A DNA stretch of 64,000 bases, taken from Persicitalea jodogahamensis (lineage in GTDB: Bacteria > Bacteroidota > Bacteroidia > Cytophagales > Spirosomataceae). A program made the translations under genes and the position numbers. Under the pieces are notes generated by a model. It saw nothing but the letters and a program-made list of their open reading frames with translations. It did no database searches and was not told the DNA's origin. Positions 28,358 to 37,777 of this stretch are shown here, one piece after another. Position 1 is the first letter of the stretch; every line of letters starts with the position of its first letter. Where the stretch lies: the NCBI RefSeq assembly GCF_014651615.1, contig NZ_BMXF01000001.1:1273731-1337730 (forward strand), read 5' to 3'.

Positions 28358-29302
28358 ATGCTCGAAAAGCTCCTGGAACATCCCCGATTGCAACGGTTCG
28401 GCCACTGGCTGAGGGGAACTACCCTGTTCCGGGGGTCGGTGTCATTGTACGACGTGCTGGTGAACCTCATCGACAAGCTCATTGTTTATGACATCGACCA
28501 GCGCGCCACCGCGGTGGCTTTCAGTCTGACATTATCGGCTTTCCCGGCGATCATTTCTTTTTTCACTTTGATTCCGTACATCCCGGTCGACAACCTGCAA
28601 CCGCAGATCATGGACTTTCTGCGCGAAATCATGCCTACCAGTATTTACGCCGAGGCCCAAACTACCATCATGGACATTATCAGTCGTCCGCGCCGGGGTA
28701 TTCTGTCCGTGGGTTTCATCCTGACAATCGTGACCTCTACCAACGGTATGGTTTCGCTCATGCGCTCATTCAATATTGTCTATCGGGACGAGGACACGCG
28801 CGGATTTTTCAAGACGCGGGGTATTGCCCTTATGCTTACATTATTACTGGCGCTAGTCATTTTTTTGTCGGTAGTTTTGCTCATTGTCGGCGATCACGTC
28901 ATGGAAATCCTCAGCGAGTGGCAAATCGTCCGGGATGCCTGGGTCATCGGCCTGGTCAATTTTCTGCGGTACCTTATTACCCTGGCTGCGCTCACCATCG
29001 GGGTCTCTCTGATCTACCGATTCGCACCAGACCGCGAGGTGCGGATGTCATTCTTCAACGTGGGGGCATTCATTGCCTCGGCTCTTATTGTATTGGCCAC
29101 CTACGGTTTTTCTTTTTATCTCTCCAATTTCGGCACCTACAATAAGCTCTATGGTTCCATTGGTACCATGATCGCCTTTATGATCTGGATCTACCTGATC
29201 GCTTTGCTCTTGATTTTCGGCTTTGAAATCAACGCCAGCATTATTATGGCGCGCGGCGAAGAAACGGAAGGTGACCTCAGCGAGGATGTGGGCATACAAT
29301 AA
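28358..29302 (+). CDS. YihY/BrkB family inner-membrane protein
   Basis: 314 residues with about six transmembrane helices. Family motifs: DIDQRATAVAFSLTLSAFPAIISF near residue 45-68, SFNIVYRDEDTRGFF with the conserved charged residues after the second helix pair, and YNKLYGSIGTMIAFMIWIYL in the C-terminal third. Some members were first annotated as RNase BN by mistake; it is now regarded as a membrane protein of unknown transport role. It has an 86-nt gap to the thioesterase gene. Confidence 0.85.
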   Translation: MLEKLLEHPRLQRFGHWLRGTTLFRGSVSLYDVLVNLIDKLIVYDIDQRATAVAFSLTLSAFPAIISFFTLIPYIPVDNLQPQIMDFLREIMPTSIYAEAQTTIMDIISRPRRGILSVGFILTIVTSTNGMVSLMRSFNIVYRDEDTRGFFKTRGIALMLTLLLALVIFLSVVLLIVGDHVMEILSEWQIVRDAWVIGLVNFLRYLITLAALTIGVSLIYRFAPDREVRMSFFNVGAFIASALIVLATYGFSFYLSNFGTYNKLYGSIGTMIAFMIWIYLIALLLIFGFEINASIIMARGEETEGDLSEDVGIQ

Positions 29303-29328
29303 ATGCCGACCCGCAGTGAGTCGGCATT
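29302..29328 (+). terminator. Hairpin overlapping the BrkB-family stop codon
   Basis: Arms 29302-29310 and 29320-29328 (AATGCCGAC/GTCGGCATT) pair perfectly around a 9-nt loop. The following bases are AT-rich but lack a clean T run, so termination efficiency is uncertain. Confidence 0.5.
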
Positions 29329-29353
29329 ATATACATTACCCTAACCCATAAAA

Positions 29354-29388
29354 ATCAGTATCCAATATTCTCCGTATTGAATACTGAT
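29354..29388. repeat. Imperfect inverted repeat in the BrkB-glycosyltransferase gap
   Basis: Arms 29354-29367 and 29375-29388 match at 13 of 14 positions around a 7-nt loop. AT-rich and not followed by a T run. It sits in the longest protein-free stretch of this area (29303-29582, 280 nt), which otherwise holds only the hairpin above and a candidate promoter box. Confidence 0.45.
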
Positions 29389-29536
29389 CGACTCTATCAT
29401 ATCGAATACCGTGCCATATTTCTATTTAGAAACTGAAACTATGCGGTGTAGAGCGAGAAAAACTATTTTCGGTTATGAGTTACTCACTTTTTAGCGGTCA
29501 TTTCGTAATCGGTTAGCCTTCACCCTCAGGCTATAC

Positions 29537-29544
29537 TATATTTG
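29537..29544 (+). promoter_or_regulatory. Possible -7 element for the glycosyltransferase gene
   Basis: TATATTTG fits TAnnTTTG and lies 38 nt before the TTG start at 29583. The -33 region has TTA rather than TTG and the spacing is slightly long. Confidence 0.35.
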
Positions 29545-29582
29545 TGAATATCAAAACTGCATAATCAATTATCCACCCTGCA

Positions 29583-30581
29583 TTGATCAAAGTTTCTGTC
29601 ATCTGTACTGCTTACAACCATGAAGATTTTGTGGAGGAAGCCTTGCGTTCAGTGATGGAGCAAACCTACCGTGAAGTGGAATTGATCGTGATCGACAACG
29701 CCAGTACCGACGGTACGGCGGAGAAAATCCGGAAATTCTGCAGCCACAATTCAGGCATCCGTTTTATTTCCAATGCCTGGAATAAGGGGCTCTGCACCGC
29801 TTTCAATCAGGGTCTGCGCTTTGCCAGCGGCAAGTATATTATCGACCTCTCTGCCGATGACGTGTTGCTGCCAGACCGCATCGCGCGGCAGGTGGCACAC
29901 TTTGAAAGCCTGCCCGAAGAATATGGGGTCATTTATTCGAACGCTCAGTATCTCGACGCGCAGAGTACTTCATTACATTGTCATTACGTTACGGACAAAG
30001 AAGGTAAGGCTACCGAAAACATCCCTGACGGCGATGTGTACCTTGCTGTGCTGAAAAAGTACTTTATCTGTACGCCTACCATGATGATGCGTCGCTCGCT
30101 GTTGGACCGGCTGGGGGGGTACGACGAATCCCTCACCTACGAGGATTTTGATTTCTGGGTACGGTCAGCCGTCATCTGCAAGTACAGCTATCAGGATGAG
30201 GTACTTACCCAGAAGCGAATTCTGCGCCGGTCGCTTTCCACCCGTAGTTACGAACCCGGCAGCGGGATGCTGGAGTCGACGTACGTAGTTTGCAATAAAG
30301 CCTACGATCTCAACCGCAATCAGGCCGAATTTGATGCCCTGGCACTTCGCATTCGTGGGTACATTCGTAAGTGCTTCTTCACTCAGGAATTCGAACTGGC
30401 CGGGCGCTTTCGCCAGCTACTCAACTACATCGAAGATCCCGGCCCGGCTACCGAATTCATCGTCCTGCTTTGTCGGCTGCGCCTGCCATTTAATTGGCTG
30501 TATCGGGTTTACTATGACTGGAAAATAAGGGCGCCATTGCGCCAGAGAGAAGCGGTGGCAACCGGGGTGACCGAGCGGTAG
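29583..30581 (+). CDS. Family 2 glycosyltransferase
   Basis: 332 residues from a TTG start (MIKVSVICTAYNHEDFVEEAL). GT-A fold of the GT2 family: the NDP-sugar-binding start VSVICTAYNHEDFV, DNASTDGTAEKI (~40-51), the metal-binding stretch IDLSADDVLLPDR (~97-109) and FDFWVRSA later. No transmembrane segment, so a cytosolic or peripheral enzyme building surface polysaccharide or lipid-linked glycan. No other polysaccharide gene is adjacent; the donor and acceptor are unknown. Confidence 0.85.
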   Translation: MIKVSVICTAYNHEDFVEEALRSVMEQTYREVELIVIDNASTDGTAEKIRKFCSHNSGIRFISNAWNKGLCTAFNQGLRFASGKYIIDLSADDVLLPDRIARQVAHFESLPEEYGVIYSNAQYLDAQSTSLHCHYVTDKEGKATENIPDGDVYLAVLKKYFICTPTMMMRRSLLDRLGGYDESLTYEDFDFWVRSAVICKYSYQDEVLTQKRILRRSLSTRSYEPGSGMLESTYVVCNKAYDLNRNQAEFDALALRIRGYIRKCFFTQEFELAGRFRQLLNYIEDPGPATEFIVLLCRLRLPFNWLYRVYYDWKIRAPLRQREAVATGVTER

Positions 30582-30657
30582 ATTTGTACTTTCATGTTTT
30601 GCCAGGGGAACCTACCATGCGATAGTGCTCAAAGACCAAAACCCTTAGACTCAAAGC

Positions 30658-30687
30658 TTGAAAATTAGAAACCGAAGGCTAAATTTG
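30658..30687 (+). promoter_or_regulatory. Bacteroidota-type promoter ahead of tsaC
   Basis: TTG (30658-30660), 19-nt spacer, TAAATTTG (30680-30687): an exact match to the Bacteroidota primary-sigma pattern TTG-N19-TAnnTTTG. Transcription would start near 30694, 64 nt ahead of the tsaC GTG. Confidence 0.6.
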
Positions 30688-30757
30688 GGTTTTTGTGAGC
30701 ATTGTTCACAAGAAACGGTAACCCCAAAAGTACTGTCAACTATCTACGACCAACAAA

Positions 30758-31384
30758 GTGCCTGCCGAACTACTCCGTATCTATCCCGAAAACCCCGACC
30801 CTCGCCGTATCCGGCAAGTGGCCGATTGCCTGCGCGGCGGCGGCCTGGTGATTTACCCGACCGATACCGTCTATGGCTTAGGCTGCGACATCCACAACGC
30901 CCGCTCGGTCGAGCGGGTGGCGCGCATCAAAGGCATCAAGCCCCAGAAAAACGATTTTTCGTTTATTTGCTATGACCTGAGCCACATCGCCGACTACGCC
31001 CGGGTGAGCAACGCTGCCTTCAAGTTGATGAAAAAGGCACTTCCCGGTCCATTTACATTTATTTTGGAAGCGACTACCAATGTTCCCAAGCTTCTTAATA
31101 CCAATAAGAAAACCGTGGGAATCCGGGTACCGGACAATGACATCCCGCGTAACTTCGTTCGGGAACTGAACAACCCCATCATCACGACTTCCATCAAGGA
31201 TGATGACGAAATCATCGAGTATTCCACTGATCCTGAGTTAATCTTCGAAAAATTTCAGCATCTGGTCGACATTGTCGTGGACGGAGGCTACGGCGGCAAT
31301 GTCGGATCTACCATCGTAGATGCTACTACGGATAATTTTGAAATTATGCGCGAGGGCCTGGGGGATTTGTCGCAATTTCTTTGA
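30758..31384 (+). CDS. L-threonylcarbamoyladenylate synthase (Sua5/YciO/YrdC family)
   Basis: 208 residues from a GTG start. Makes threonylcarbamoyl-AMP for the t6A37 modification of tRNAs. The YrdC domain is intact: [17 protein letters not shown] (~28-44), [19 protein letters not shown] and VGIRVPDN, then ITTSIK. The usual PNAN[LF]SG motif of TsaC is replaced by [11 protein letters not shown], which places it nearer the YciO-like subgroup, whose role is less certain. It heads a three-gene group with WbqC and ClpC behind a good promoter. Confidence 0.82.
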   Translation: MPAELLRIYPENPDPRRIRQVADCLRGGGLVIYPTDTVYGLGCDIHNARSVERVARIKGIKPQKNDFSFICYDLSHIADYARVSNAAFKLMKKALPGPFTFILEATTNVPKLLNTNKKTVGIRVPDNDIPRNFVRELNNPIITTSIKDDDEIIEYSTDPELIFEKFQHLVDIVVDGGYGGNVGSTIVDATTDNFEIMREGLGDLSQFL

Positions 31385-31414
31385 CATTCTGCCGTGCCTT
31401 TACCATATTGGGTA

Positions 31415-32083
31415 ATGGTTGACGATCGCGTACAGGAATCAGCGGTTTCGGAAGTTTTACTGGACCTGCAGTTTCTGCCCTGCCTGGAATATTTTGCCTG
31501 CTTGCTGCAGTACGACACGCTTCGACTGGAAGCCTGCGAGAATCTACCACGCCGTAGTCCTCGAAACCGTTGTCGTGTCCTGACCGCCAACAAGATCGAC
31601 ACCCTCACGGTCCCTCTCCTGGATAGTCGCCGGGCAATACCGGTTCGGGATGTCAAAATAGATTATGGGCAGCCCTGGGGGCGCAGGCATTGGGGATGTT
31701 TGCAATCGGCTTACGGAAAATCGCCCTACTTTGAATACTACGCAGCCGACTTTCAAGCCATTTACCAGCGGGCGCATGCCTTTCTCTTCGATTTTAACCT
31801 GGACCTTCTGACATTATGTCTTAGATTTCTGGGAGCAAAGACAGAGATTGCGTACACTTTGTCATACCAAACTGACGTTGAGAAAACGGTATATGATGCC
31901 AGATCATTGATAAACCCCCGGAAAAGTGCAGAAACGGGACTTTTTTACCAAAGTGTGCCGTATTACCAGACCTTTGGCAATGATTTTGTATCAAATTTAA
32001 GTATTATTGACCTGCTGTTTAACAAAGGTCCCGAATCTCCCCTCATTATCAGACAATCGTCTATCTTGCCCGAAATGGCCTGA
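31415..32083 (+). CDS. WbqC family protein
   Basis: 222 residues from the ATG at 31415; a GTG at 31394 in the same frame is an alternative, and the family start is poorly conserved. WbqC-like signatures include LQFLPCLEYFACLLQYD, a basic NRCRVLTANKIDTLTVPL segment and GRRHWGCLQSAYGKSPYFEYY. WbqC-like proteins occur in polysaccharide loci and in otherwise unlinked positions in Bacteroidota; their reaction is not settled. It lies 30 nt after tsaC and 67 nt before clpC. Confidence 0.75.
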   Translation: MVDDRVQESAVSEVLLDLQFLPCLEYFACLLQYDTLRLEACENLPRRSPRNRCRVLTANKIDTLTVPLLDSRRAIPVRDVKIDYGQPWGRRHWGCLQSAYGKSPYFEYYAADFQAIYQRAHAFLFDFNLDLLTLCLRFLGAKTEIAYTLSYQTDVEKTVYDARSLINPRKSAETGLFYQSVPYYQTFGNDFVSNLSIIDLLFNKGPESPLIIRQSSILPEMA

Positions 32084-32150
32084 ATGAACAAAGCCTGACG
32101 AAGATTCGTTGTAAAAAATATCAGAAGATACTCTACTATTCAGACTATAT

Positions 32151-34685
32151 ATGGAAGCCAAATTCTCAAATCGAGTAAAAGAAGTGATCACCCTTAGCCG
32201 GGAAGAGGCCCTACGACTGGGCCACGACTTTATCGGCGCGGAGCATTTGCTCTTGGGGATGATCCGCGAAGGCGATGGTGTGGCCATTGGCCTTTTGAAG
32301 AAGCTGGGCGTGTCCCTGGAAGAGGTTCGGCTCACCATCGAGCAGGCCACCAAGGGATCGGCCACTAATAATGTAAAAAACCTGCAGAATATACCGCTGA
32401 CCCGTCAATCGGAAAAGGTATTGAAAATTACTTATCTGGAAGCCAAGATTTTCAAGAGTCCGCTTATTGGGACGGAGCACCTCCTGCTCTCGATTCTGCG
32501 CGACGAAGACAATGTGGCGACTCAGATTCTGCACCGGTTCAATGTCAACTACGAAGTCATTAAAGAAATGTTAGAATACCAATCATCAGGTACTCCGCCT
32601 CGTATGGGCTCCGATACCGACGACGGCGACGACGACCCACGCTCCGGCATGTTCGGCAGTGGTGGCTCATCAAGCAAAGAATCCAAAGGCGGTGAAAAAT
32701 CCCGCACCCCGGTGCTGGATAACTTCGGTCGCGATTTGACTAAACTGGCCGAAGTGGGCAAGCTGGATCCGATCGTGGGTCGGGAGAAAGAAATTGAGCG
32801 CGTGGCCCAAATCCTGAGCCGACGCAAGAAAAACAACCCGATTCTGATCGGTGAACCCGGCGTCGGTAAGACTGCCATCGCTGAGGGACTGGCTTTACGC
32901 ATCGTGCAGAAGAAAGTGTCGCGAGTACTATTTGGCAAGCGTGTTGTCACGCTCGATTTGGCTTCATTGGTGGCCGGTACCAAGTACCGTGGTCAGTTTG
33001 AGGAGCGGATGAAAGCTGTGATGAACGAATTGGAAAAATCTCCCGACGTCATTCTGTTCATTGACGAACTGCACACGATTGTTGGAGCTGGTGGCGCTTC
33101 CGGTTCACTGGATGCATCCAACATGTTTAAGCCTGCCCTAGCGCGCGGCGAAATCCAGTGCATCGGAGCCACAACGCTGGACGAATATCGCCAGTACATC
33201 GAGAAGGACGGTGCTTTGGCCCGTCGTTTCCAGATGGTGATGGTGGATGCTACCTCCGTTGAAGAAACGATACAAATTCTGGAAAACATTAAGGATAAAT
33301 ACGAAGAACACCACCACGTCAACTATACGTCTGACGCACTGGAATCGGCGGTGAAGCTTTCGGAACGGTACATTACCGACCGCTTCCTTCCCGACAAGGC
33401 TATCGACGTAATGGATGAGGTGGGAGCTCGTGTGCACATCAGCAACATCACTGTCCCGGAGGATATTCTGCAACTCGAAGAGCAAATCGAGAATATCAAG
33501 CAGGAGAAAAATCGGGTGGTTAAGAGTCAGAAGTACGAAGAAGCCGCCCAGCTTCGTGACCGTGAGAAAAAACTTATCGACCAGCTCGACCGTGCCAAGC
33601 AGCTTTGGGAGGAAGAAACCAAGCAGAAGCGATACACAGTTACTGAGCAGAACGTAGCCGAGGTAGTTGCCATGATGACCGGCATCCCGCTGACCAATGT
33701 GTCGCTGGATGAAGGCAAGAAACTGCTGCACATGGCTGATGAGCTGAAAGCCAAAGTCATTGGCCAGGATCCGCCTATCGAAAAACTGGTGAAAGCCATT
33801 CAGCGGACACGCGTTGGTCTGAAAGACCCCAAGAAGCCGATTGGTTCCTTCATTTTCCTCGGCCCGACGGGTGTAGGTAAAACCGAACTGGCCAAGGTAC
33901 TGGCTACCTACCTCTTCGATAAAGACGACGCACTCGTGCGTATCGATATGAGCGAGTACATGGAGAAATTCAGCGTCTCGCGGCTGGTAGGTGCCCCTCC
34001 CGGCTACGTAGGTTATGAGGAAGGCGGTCAGCTGACGGAGAAAATCCGTCGGAAGCCTTACAGTGTAGTCCTTTTGGACGAAATTGAAAAGGCACACCCG
34101 GATGTATTCAATATCCTGCTGCAAGTACTGGATGACGGCATCCTGACCGATGGCTTGGGGCGTCGCGTAGACTTCCGTAACACCATCATTATCATGACCT
34201 CCAACATCGGAGCGCGTGACTTGAAAGATTTTGGTAGCGGCATCGGTTTTGCTACGAAGAGAAGCGAAAACCAGGACGAGGTTATGCGCAGCACCATCCA
34301 AAGTGCATTGCGTAAGGCATTCTCACCCGAGTTCCTGAACCGTCTGGACGATGTCATTGTGTTTAGCTCTTTGCAGCGCGAAGATTTGCACCGCATTATC
34401 GACATCTCGCTTGACAAGTTATTCAGCCGAGTGAAAGGCCTGGGGTATGAAATCGAATTGACGGTTCCTGCCAAAGACTTCCTTTCTGAGAAAGGTTACG
34501 ATCCGCAGTACGGAGCTCGTCCGCTCAACCGGGCGATTCAGAAGTACCTTGAAGACCCAGTCGCCGAAGAAATCCTGAAAGGAGATTTACGTGATGGTGA
34601 CGTATTGGTTGCCGACCACGACGGTGAAGCTGAGCAACTCAGCATTACTGTTCGGAAGAAGGCGGAAGAAGTCACTAACAATTAG
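32151..34685 (+). CDS. clpC: ATP-dependent Clp protease ATPase subunit ClpC
   Basis: 844 residues. Hexameric unfoldase feeding ClpP. Two N-terminal Clp repeats (~4-140), an acidic Gly/Ser-rich linker (~150-185), AAA+ D1 with Walker A GEPGVGKT (K240), a middle domain with a UVR-like motif ([20 protein letters not shown]) marking it as ClpC rather than ClpB, and D2 with Walker A GPTGVGKT (571-578). The full family length is present. A hairpin terminator follows 54 nt after the stop. Confidence 0.95.
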   Translation: MEAKFSNRVKEVITLSREEALRLGHDFIGAEHLLLGMIREGDGVAIGLLKKLGVSLEEVRLTIEQATKGSATNNVKNLQNIPLTRQSEKVLKITYLEAKIFKSPLIGTEHLLLSILRDEDNVATQILHRFNVNYEVIKEMLEYQSSGTPPRMGSDTDDGDDDPRSGMFGSGGSSSKESKGGEKSRTPVLDNFGRDLTKLAEVGKLDPIVGREKEIERVAQILSRRKKNNPILIGEPGVGKTAIAEGLALRIVQKKVSRVLFGKRVVTLDLASLVAGTKYRGQFEERMKAVMNELEKSPDVILFIDELHTIVGAGGASGSLDASNMFKPALARGEIQCIGATTLDEYRQYIEKDGALARRFQMVMVDATSVEETIQILENIKDKYEEHHHVNYTSDALESAVKLSERYITDRFLPDKAIDVMDEVGARVHISNITVPEDILQLEEQIENIKQEKNRVVKSQKYEEAAQLRDREKKLIDQLDRAKQLWEEETKQKRYTVTEQNVAEVVAMMTGIPLTNVSLDEGKKLLHMADELKAKVIGQDPPIEKLVKAIQRTRVGLKDPKKPIGSFIFLGPTGVGKTELAKVLATYLFDKDDALVRIDMSEYMEKFSVSRLVGAPPGYVGYEEGGQLTEKIRRKPYSVVLLDEIEKAHPDVFNILLQVLDDGILTDGLGRRVDFRNTIIIMTSNIGARDLKDFGSGIGFATKRSENQDEVMRSTIQSALRKAFSPEFLNRLDDVIVFSSLQREDLHRIIDISLDKLFSRVKGLGYEIELTVPAKDFLSEKGYDPQYGARPLNRAIQKYLEDPVAEEILKGDLRDGDVLVADHDGEAEQLSITVRKKAEEVTNN

Positions 34686-34738
34686 GGGCTGATCGTTGAA
34701 AAATTTGATCGATTTCCGAGCCTGATTCATATTTATGG

Positions 34739-34766
34739 AAAAGACCGCTTCAATGAGCGGTCTTTT
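34739..34766 (+). terminator. Hairpin terminator after clpC
   Basis: Arms 34739-34749 and 34756-34766 (AAAAGACCGCT/AGCGGTCTTTT) pair perfectly around a 6-nt loop and run into T's. This also argues against the SPOR gene starting at the ATG at 34735. Confidence 0.85.
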
Positions 34767-34902
34767 CTGTGTTTTTGGAATAATTATTGCCACTCTTTTC
34801 CCGACAAACGAACATTTTACCCCGGGTTCGGGACCGAATCAGATCAGAGGATCGTTGATACTGAGATTAGAGGAACAGGGTTTTTTGAAAATTGGCAACC
34901 GA

Positions 34903-35595
34903 ATGGAGCAACCCACGAGAAACAAGGAAAATTCGAAGCCGGTAAGGCAGAGAAATCAAAGCAAGAGCAAAAAAGGCTACGCGTCAAACAAGCCATGGTG
35001 GCTGGTGGCTGTGATCGTTGTTGTACTGGCGGGGTTTCTTTTTTACATTAAATGGCTCAACTCCCCGGCGGCCAACGAGTACCAGAGCTTTTGGGCTTAC
35101 CTGGTAGGGCCCAAGTTAACCGAAGTACGTTCAGATCCATCGGTTGCTACCGCGGACGAGATTGACGCCCTCTTCGGAGCTGACTCGATTGGGGCAGGTC
35201 TTGGTGACGAATGGGCAGAAACCAGCCCAACCACCACCGCATCAACTTTGGACGATGAGTTTACTGCCGGCAATACCCCTGCTCCTGAAAGTATTGCGAC
35301 ACCCGTAGCGCCTCCACCTGCACGCCCTGTTACTGCTCCCACCACTCCCGCGGTAAGCGAAGGAACTGTCTACGTTATAAATGCGGGAGAATTCAAGACC
35401 AAAGGATCGGCACAGTTTCGCATCGGCGAACTTCGTCAGGGAAACTATGCCGCCCGGCTTATTGAGCCTTCCTCGCCGGATGGCATGTACAAAGTCGTCG
35501 TGGGGGAGTACAAAAATGAAAGTACCGCGAAAAGCGTGGCGCAGTCCATGAGCTTTATTCTGGAAATCAGAGCTTCGGTGGAGGAGAAGCGGTAA
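34903..35595 (+). CDS. SPOR domain-containing membrane protein
   Basis: 230 residues from the ATG at 34903; an ATG at 34735 in frame lies within the clpC terminator and is rejected. A basic cytosolic N-terminus (NQSKSKKGYASNKP) precedes one transmembrane helix (~32-49, WWLVAVIVVVLAGFLFYIK), a Pro/Thr/Ala-rich linker (~110-155) and a C-terminal SPOR domain (YVINAGEFKTKGSAQFRIGE ... YKVVVGEYKNESTAKSVA). SPOR domains bind denuded peptidoglycan at division sites, so a septal role is likely. Its 3' end overlaps the convergent sterol-desaturase gene by 29 nt. Confidence 0.85.
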   Translation: MEQPTRNKENSKPVRQRNQSKSKKGYASNKPWWLVAVIVVVLAGFLFYIKWLNSPAANEYQSFWAYLVGPKLTEVRSDPSVATADEIDALFGADSIGAGLGDEWAETSPTTTASTLDDEFTAGNTPAPESIATPVAPPPARPVTAPTTPAVSEGTVYVINAGEFKTKGSAQFRIGELRQGNYAARLIEPSSPDGMYKVVVGEYKNESTAKSVAQSMSFILEIRASVEEKR

Positions 35596-36505
35596 TCGAG
35601 GTTGGAATATCCGCAGTTGCCTTTCTTTTGTACTGCAAATTCTGAAAAGGTCTGACCATCTGCCCCACAAAATCTTTTGGGAAAGCTTCTTCCTCCGGCA
35701 GGCCGACGGGCAGGTATTCATCGTTGCCCGGCCAGTAATCGGTCTTGAAAAGATAATCCCAGACACTGAGCGTGATGCCGTAATTAAAACCCGTCGGGTG
35801 CGACTCGGGCATTTCTTTGGCGTGATGCCACAGGTGCATTTGTGGGCCGTTCAGAAAGTACTTTACCTTTCCCAATGGAATGTACAAATTGGCGTGGCCC
35901 AGTTGTCCGGTCACGAGCGTGAAGATATGAACGATGAAAAAGTCTTTGATCCCAAAACCGATCATCGCCAAGGGCAGATACTCCAGCGTGCGGTAGATGA
36001 TGTTTTCGACAAAATGGTAGCGTAGCAGCGCCCCAAACCCCATTTCATCCACACTATGGTGTACTTTATGGAATTCCCACATCCAGGGTACATGATGCAG
36101 CAGGCGGTGGATGTTCCACTGCATGAAGTCGCGCAGCACAAAAATCAGAACCAGCTGCAGCCAGCCGGGTAAGGATGCCACTTCTATGGCCACCGTGTTG
36201 GTGATGCCGAAAACGCCCAGAAAATCGTTAAAGAGTTCTACCCCCACCATCGACAACGCATTGTAGGCAATGAGGGAGAATAGGAAGTAATTCCAGAACA
36301 TATAAAAGGCGTCCATCCAGAAATCCTGCCTGACAAGCGGCTGATTCTTACGCCAGGGAAAAAGTACTTCCAGAAGCCAGATCACCAGCGATGCGCCAAA
36401 AAGCCAATAGAAGTAGTTATGCCAACTCGGGTTCAGTATTTCATTTTTGAGGTAATCCCAATAGCCCGAATAAGCGCCGCCGATGATGTGCAGGTACTTG
36501 ATCAT
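35567..36505 (-). CDS. Fatty acid hydroxylase/sterol desaturase family protein
   Basis: 312 residues with at least four membrane segments. The di-iron histidine clusters are present: HRLLHH (H133, H137, H138), HKVHH (H146, H149, H150) and MHLWHH later, the full histidine set expected of the family. Substrates range from sterols to fatty acids and carotenoids; none can be assigned here. It overlaps the small membrane protein gene upstream by ATGA (36502-36505), so the two form a coupled pair, and its end overlaps the convergent SPOR gene by 29 nt. Confidence 0.85.
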   Translation of the reverse strand: MIKYLHIIGGAYSGYWDYLKNEILNPSWHNYFYWLFGASLVIWLLEVLFPWRKNQPLVRQDFWMDAFYMFWNYFLFSLIAYNALSMVGVELFNDFLGVFGITNTVAIEVASLPGWLQLVLIFVLRDFMQWNIHRLLHHVPWMWEFHKVHHSVDEMGFGALLRYHFVENIIYRTLEYLPLAMIGFGIKDFFIVHIFTLVTGQLGHANLYIPLGKVKYFLNGPQMHLWHHAKEMPESHPTGFNYGITLSVWDYLFKTDYWPGNDEYLPVGLPEEEAFPKDFVGQMVRPFQNLQYKRKATADIPTSITASPPPKL

Positions 36506-36723
36506 TTTTTCTCAAAAAGATAGCTGCCGAACTGGTAGGCCACGAATAGCGCGAACACGATGAGCCCGATCCCCAGCATCAGCACCAGGATGCGCGAACC
36601 CTCTTCCAGAAAAGTACGGGGTGTCCCATCGGATTTGGTCGGGTTCTGAAATCGGACTTTAAAGTACCCGATGGTATAGGCCACGATGCAAAAAACGATG
36701 ATTCCCAGAATGATTCTTGGCAT
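36502..36723 (-). CDS. Small two-helix membrane protein
   Basis: 73 residues. Two hydrophobic helices (~4-22, IILGIIVFCIVAYTIGYF, and ~45-66, ILVLMLGIGLIVFALFVAY) with a polar loop containing TKSDGTPRTFLEEGS. No family recognised. It is translationally coupled to the sterol-desaturase-family gene through an ATGA overlap, which suggests a partner or accessory subunit for that enzyme; this is inference. Confidence 0.65.
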   Translation of the reverse strand: MPRIILGIIVFCIVAYTIGYFKVRFQNPTKSDGTPRTFLEEGSRILVLMLGIGLIVFALFVAYQFGSYLFEKK

Positions 36724-36805
36724 GCCTCGGTGGTTTGTTTCTGTAAGAATACGATTTGCGCTTTGAATAGTTCAAAATCCGAATTGAACTTAGGCCGATC
36801 ATAAT

Positions 36806-36835
36806 TTGTGAGAGGTTCTGTTGATCCTACTTTTG
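36806..36835 (+). promoter_or_regulatory. Bacteroidota-type promoter ahead of fabG
   Basis: TTG (36806-36808), 19-nt spacer, TACTTTTG (36828-36835): an exact fit to TTG-N19-TAnnTTTG. Transcription would start near 36842, 59 nt ahead of the fabG ATG. Confidence 0.6.
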
Positions 36836-36900
36836 CTCCCAAATCTCCAAACCCGTACCTTCGCCCAAAATTATAACCATAGAACCTAGTATTTCCCTCA

Positions 36901-37647
36901 ATGAAACTTTTGGAAAATAAAACGGCTCTGGTCACGGGTGCCTCACGGGGTATTGGCCGCGCCATTGCCATCAAATTTGCCCAGGAAGGTGCCGACGTGG
37001 CCTTCACCTTCTTGTCAAGCGTGGAAAAAGGTCAGGCGCTGGTCGCTGAACTGGAAGCGTTCGGTGTAAGGGCCAAAGGTTACCGCTCGGATGCGTCAGA
37101 CTTTCAGGCAGCAGATCAACTGATCACCGATGTGGTGGCAGATTTTGGCAAGCTGGATGTGCTGGTCAACAACGCAGGAGTAACGCGCGACGCCTTGCTG
37201 ATGCGCATGAGCGAGGAACAGTGGGACACGGTGATGAACATCAACTTGAAATCGGTTTTCAACCTGACCAAGGCTGCCATCAAAACCATGATGCGGGCCA
37301 AAAGCGGCTCGATTATCAATATAACTTCCGTGGTGGGTATAATGGGTAATGCCGGACAAGCCAACTACGCGGCTTCCAAAGCGGGGATCATCGGTTTCTC
37401 CAAGTCGGTGGCGCTGGAACTGGGTTCGCGAAATATCCGCTCCAATGCCGTGGCACCGGGCTTTATCGAAACCGAAATGACTGATGCAATCGAAGCCAAA
37501 GCGCTGGAAGAGTGGAAACAGTCCATTCCCCTGAAGCGTGGCGGCAAGCCGGAAGAAGTGGCCGATGCCTGTGTATTCCTGGGATCAGATATGTCGCGCT
37601 ACATCACTGGCCAGGTACTGCAGGTTGATGGGGGAATGCTCACCTAA
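36901..37647 (+). CDS. fabG: 3-oxoacyl-ACP reductase FabG
   Basis: 248 residues. NADPH-dependent reduction of 3-oxoacyl-ACP in fatty acid elongation. Hallmarks: TGASRGIGRAIA (~12-23), NNAGVTRD (~89-96), the catalytic serine in NITSVVGIMGN, the YAASK active-site pair and the VAPGFIETEMT segment characteristic of FabG, ending in GQVLQVDGGM. It is transcribed alone from its own promoter and has no fab neighbours. Confidence 0.9.
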   Translation: MKLLENKTALVTGASRGIGRAIAIKFAQEGADVAFTFLSSVEKGQALVAELEAFGVRAKGYRSDASDFQAADQLITDVVADFGKLDVLVNNAGVTRDALLMRMSEEQWDTVMNINLKSVFNLTKAAIKTMMRAKSGSIINITSVVGIMGNAGQANYAASKAGIIGFSKSVALELGSRNIRSNAVAPGFIETEMTDAIEAKALEEWKQSIPLKRGGKPEEVADACVFLGSDMSRYITGQVLQVDGGMLT

Positions 37648-37777
37648 AAACTTCGATAGGGGGGATCGGGCAGGATTTTGGTCTACGCTAAACCATTCAT
37701 AGGGTTTTCGGCGTTATGGTTGTATCTTGACCGCTTCCGGTCCCCTGAACCCACTATCCGAGACTCACGCTTCGCCC

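Noticed and set aside
34735-34902. N-terminal extension of the SPOR protein from the ATG at 34735
   Set aside because: That ATG lies in the clpC terminator hairpin and the extension is not conserved-looking.
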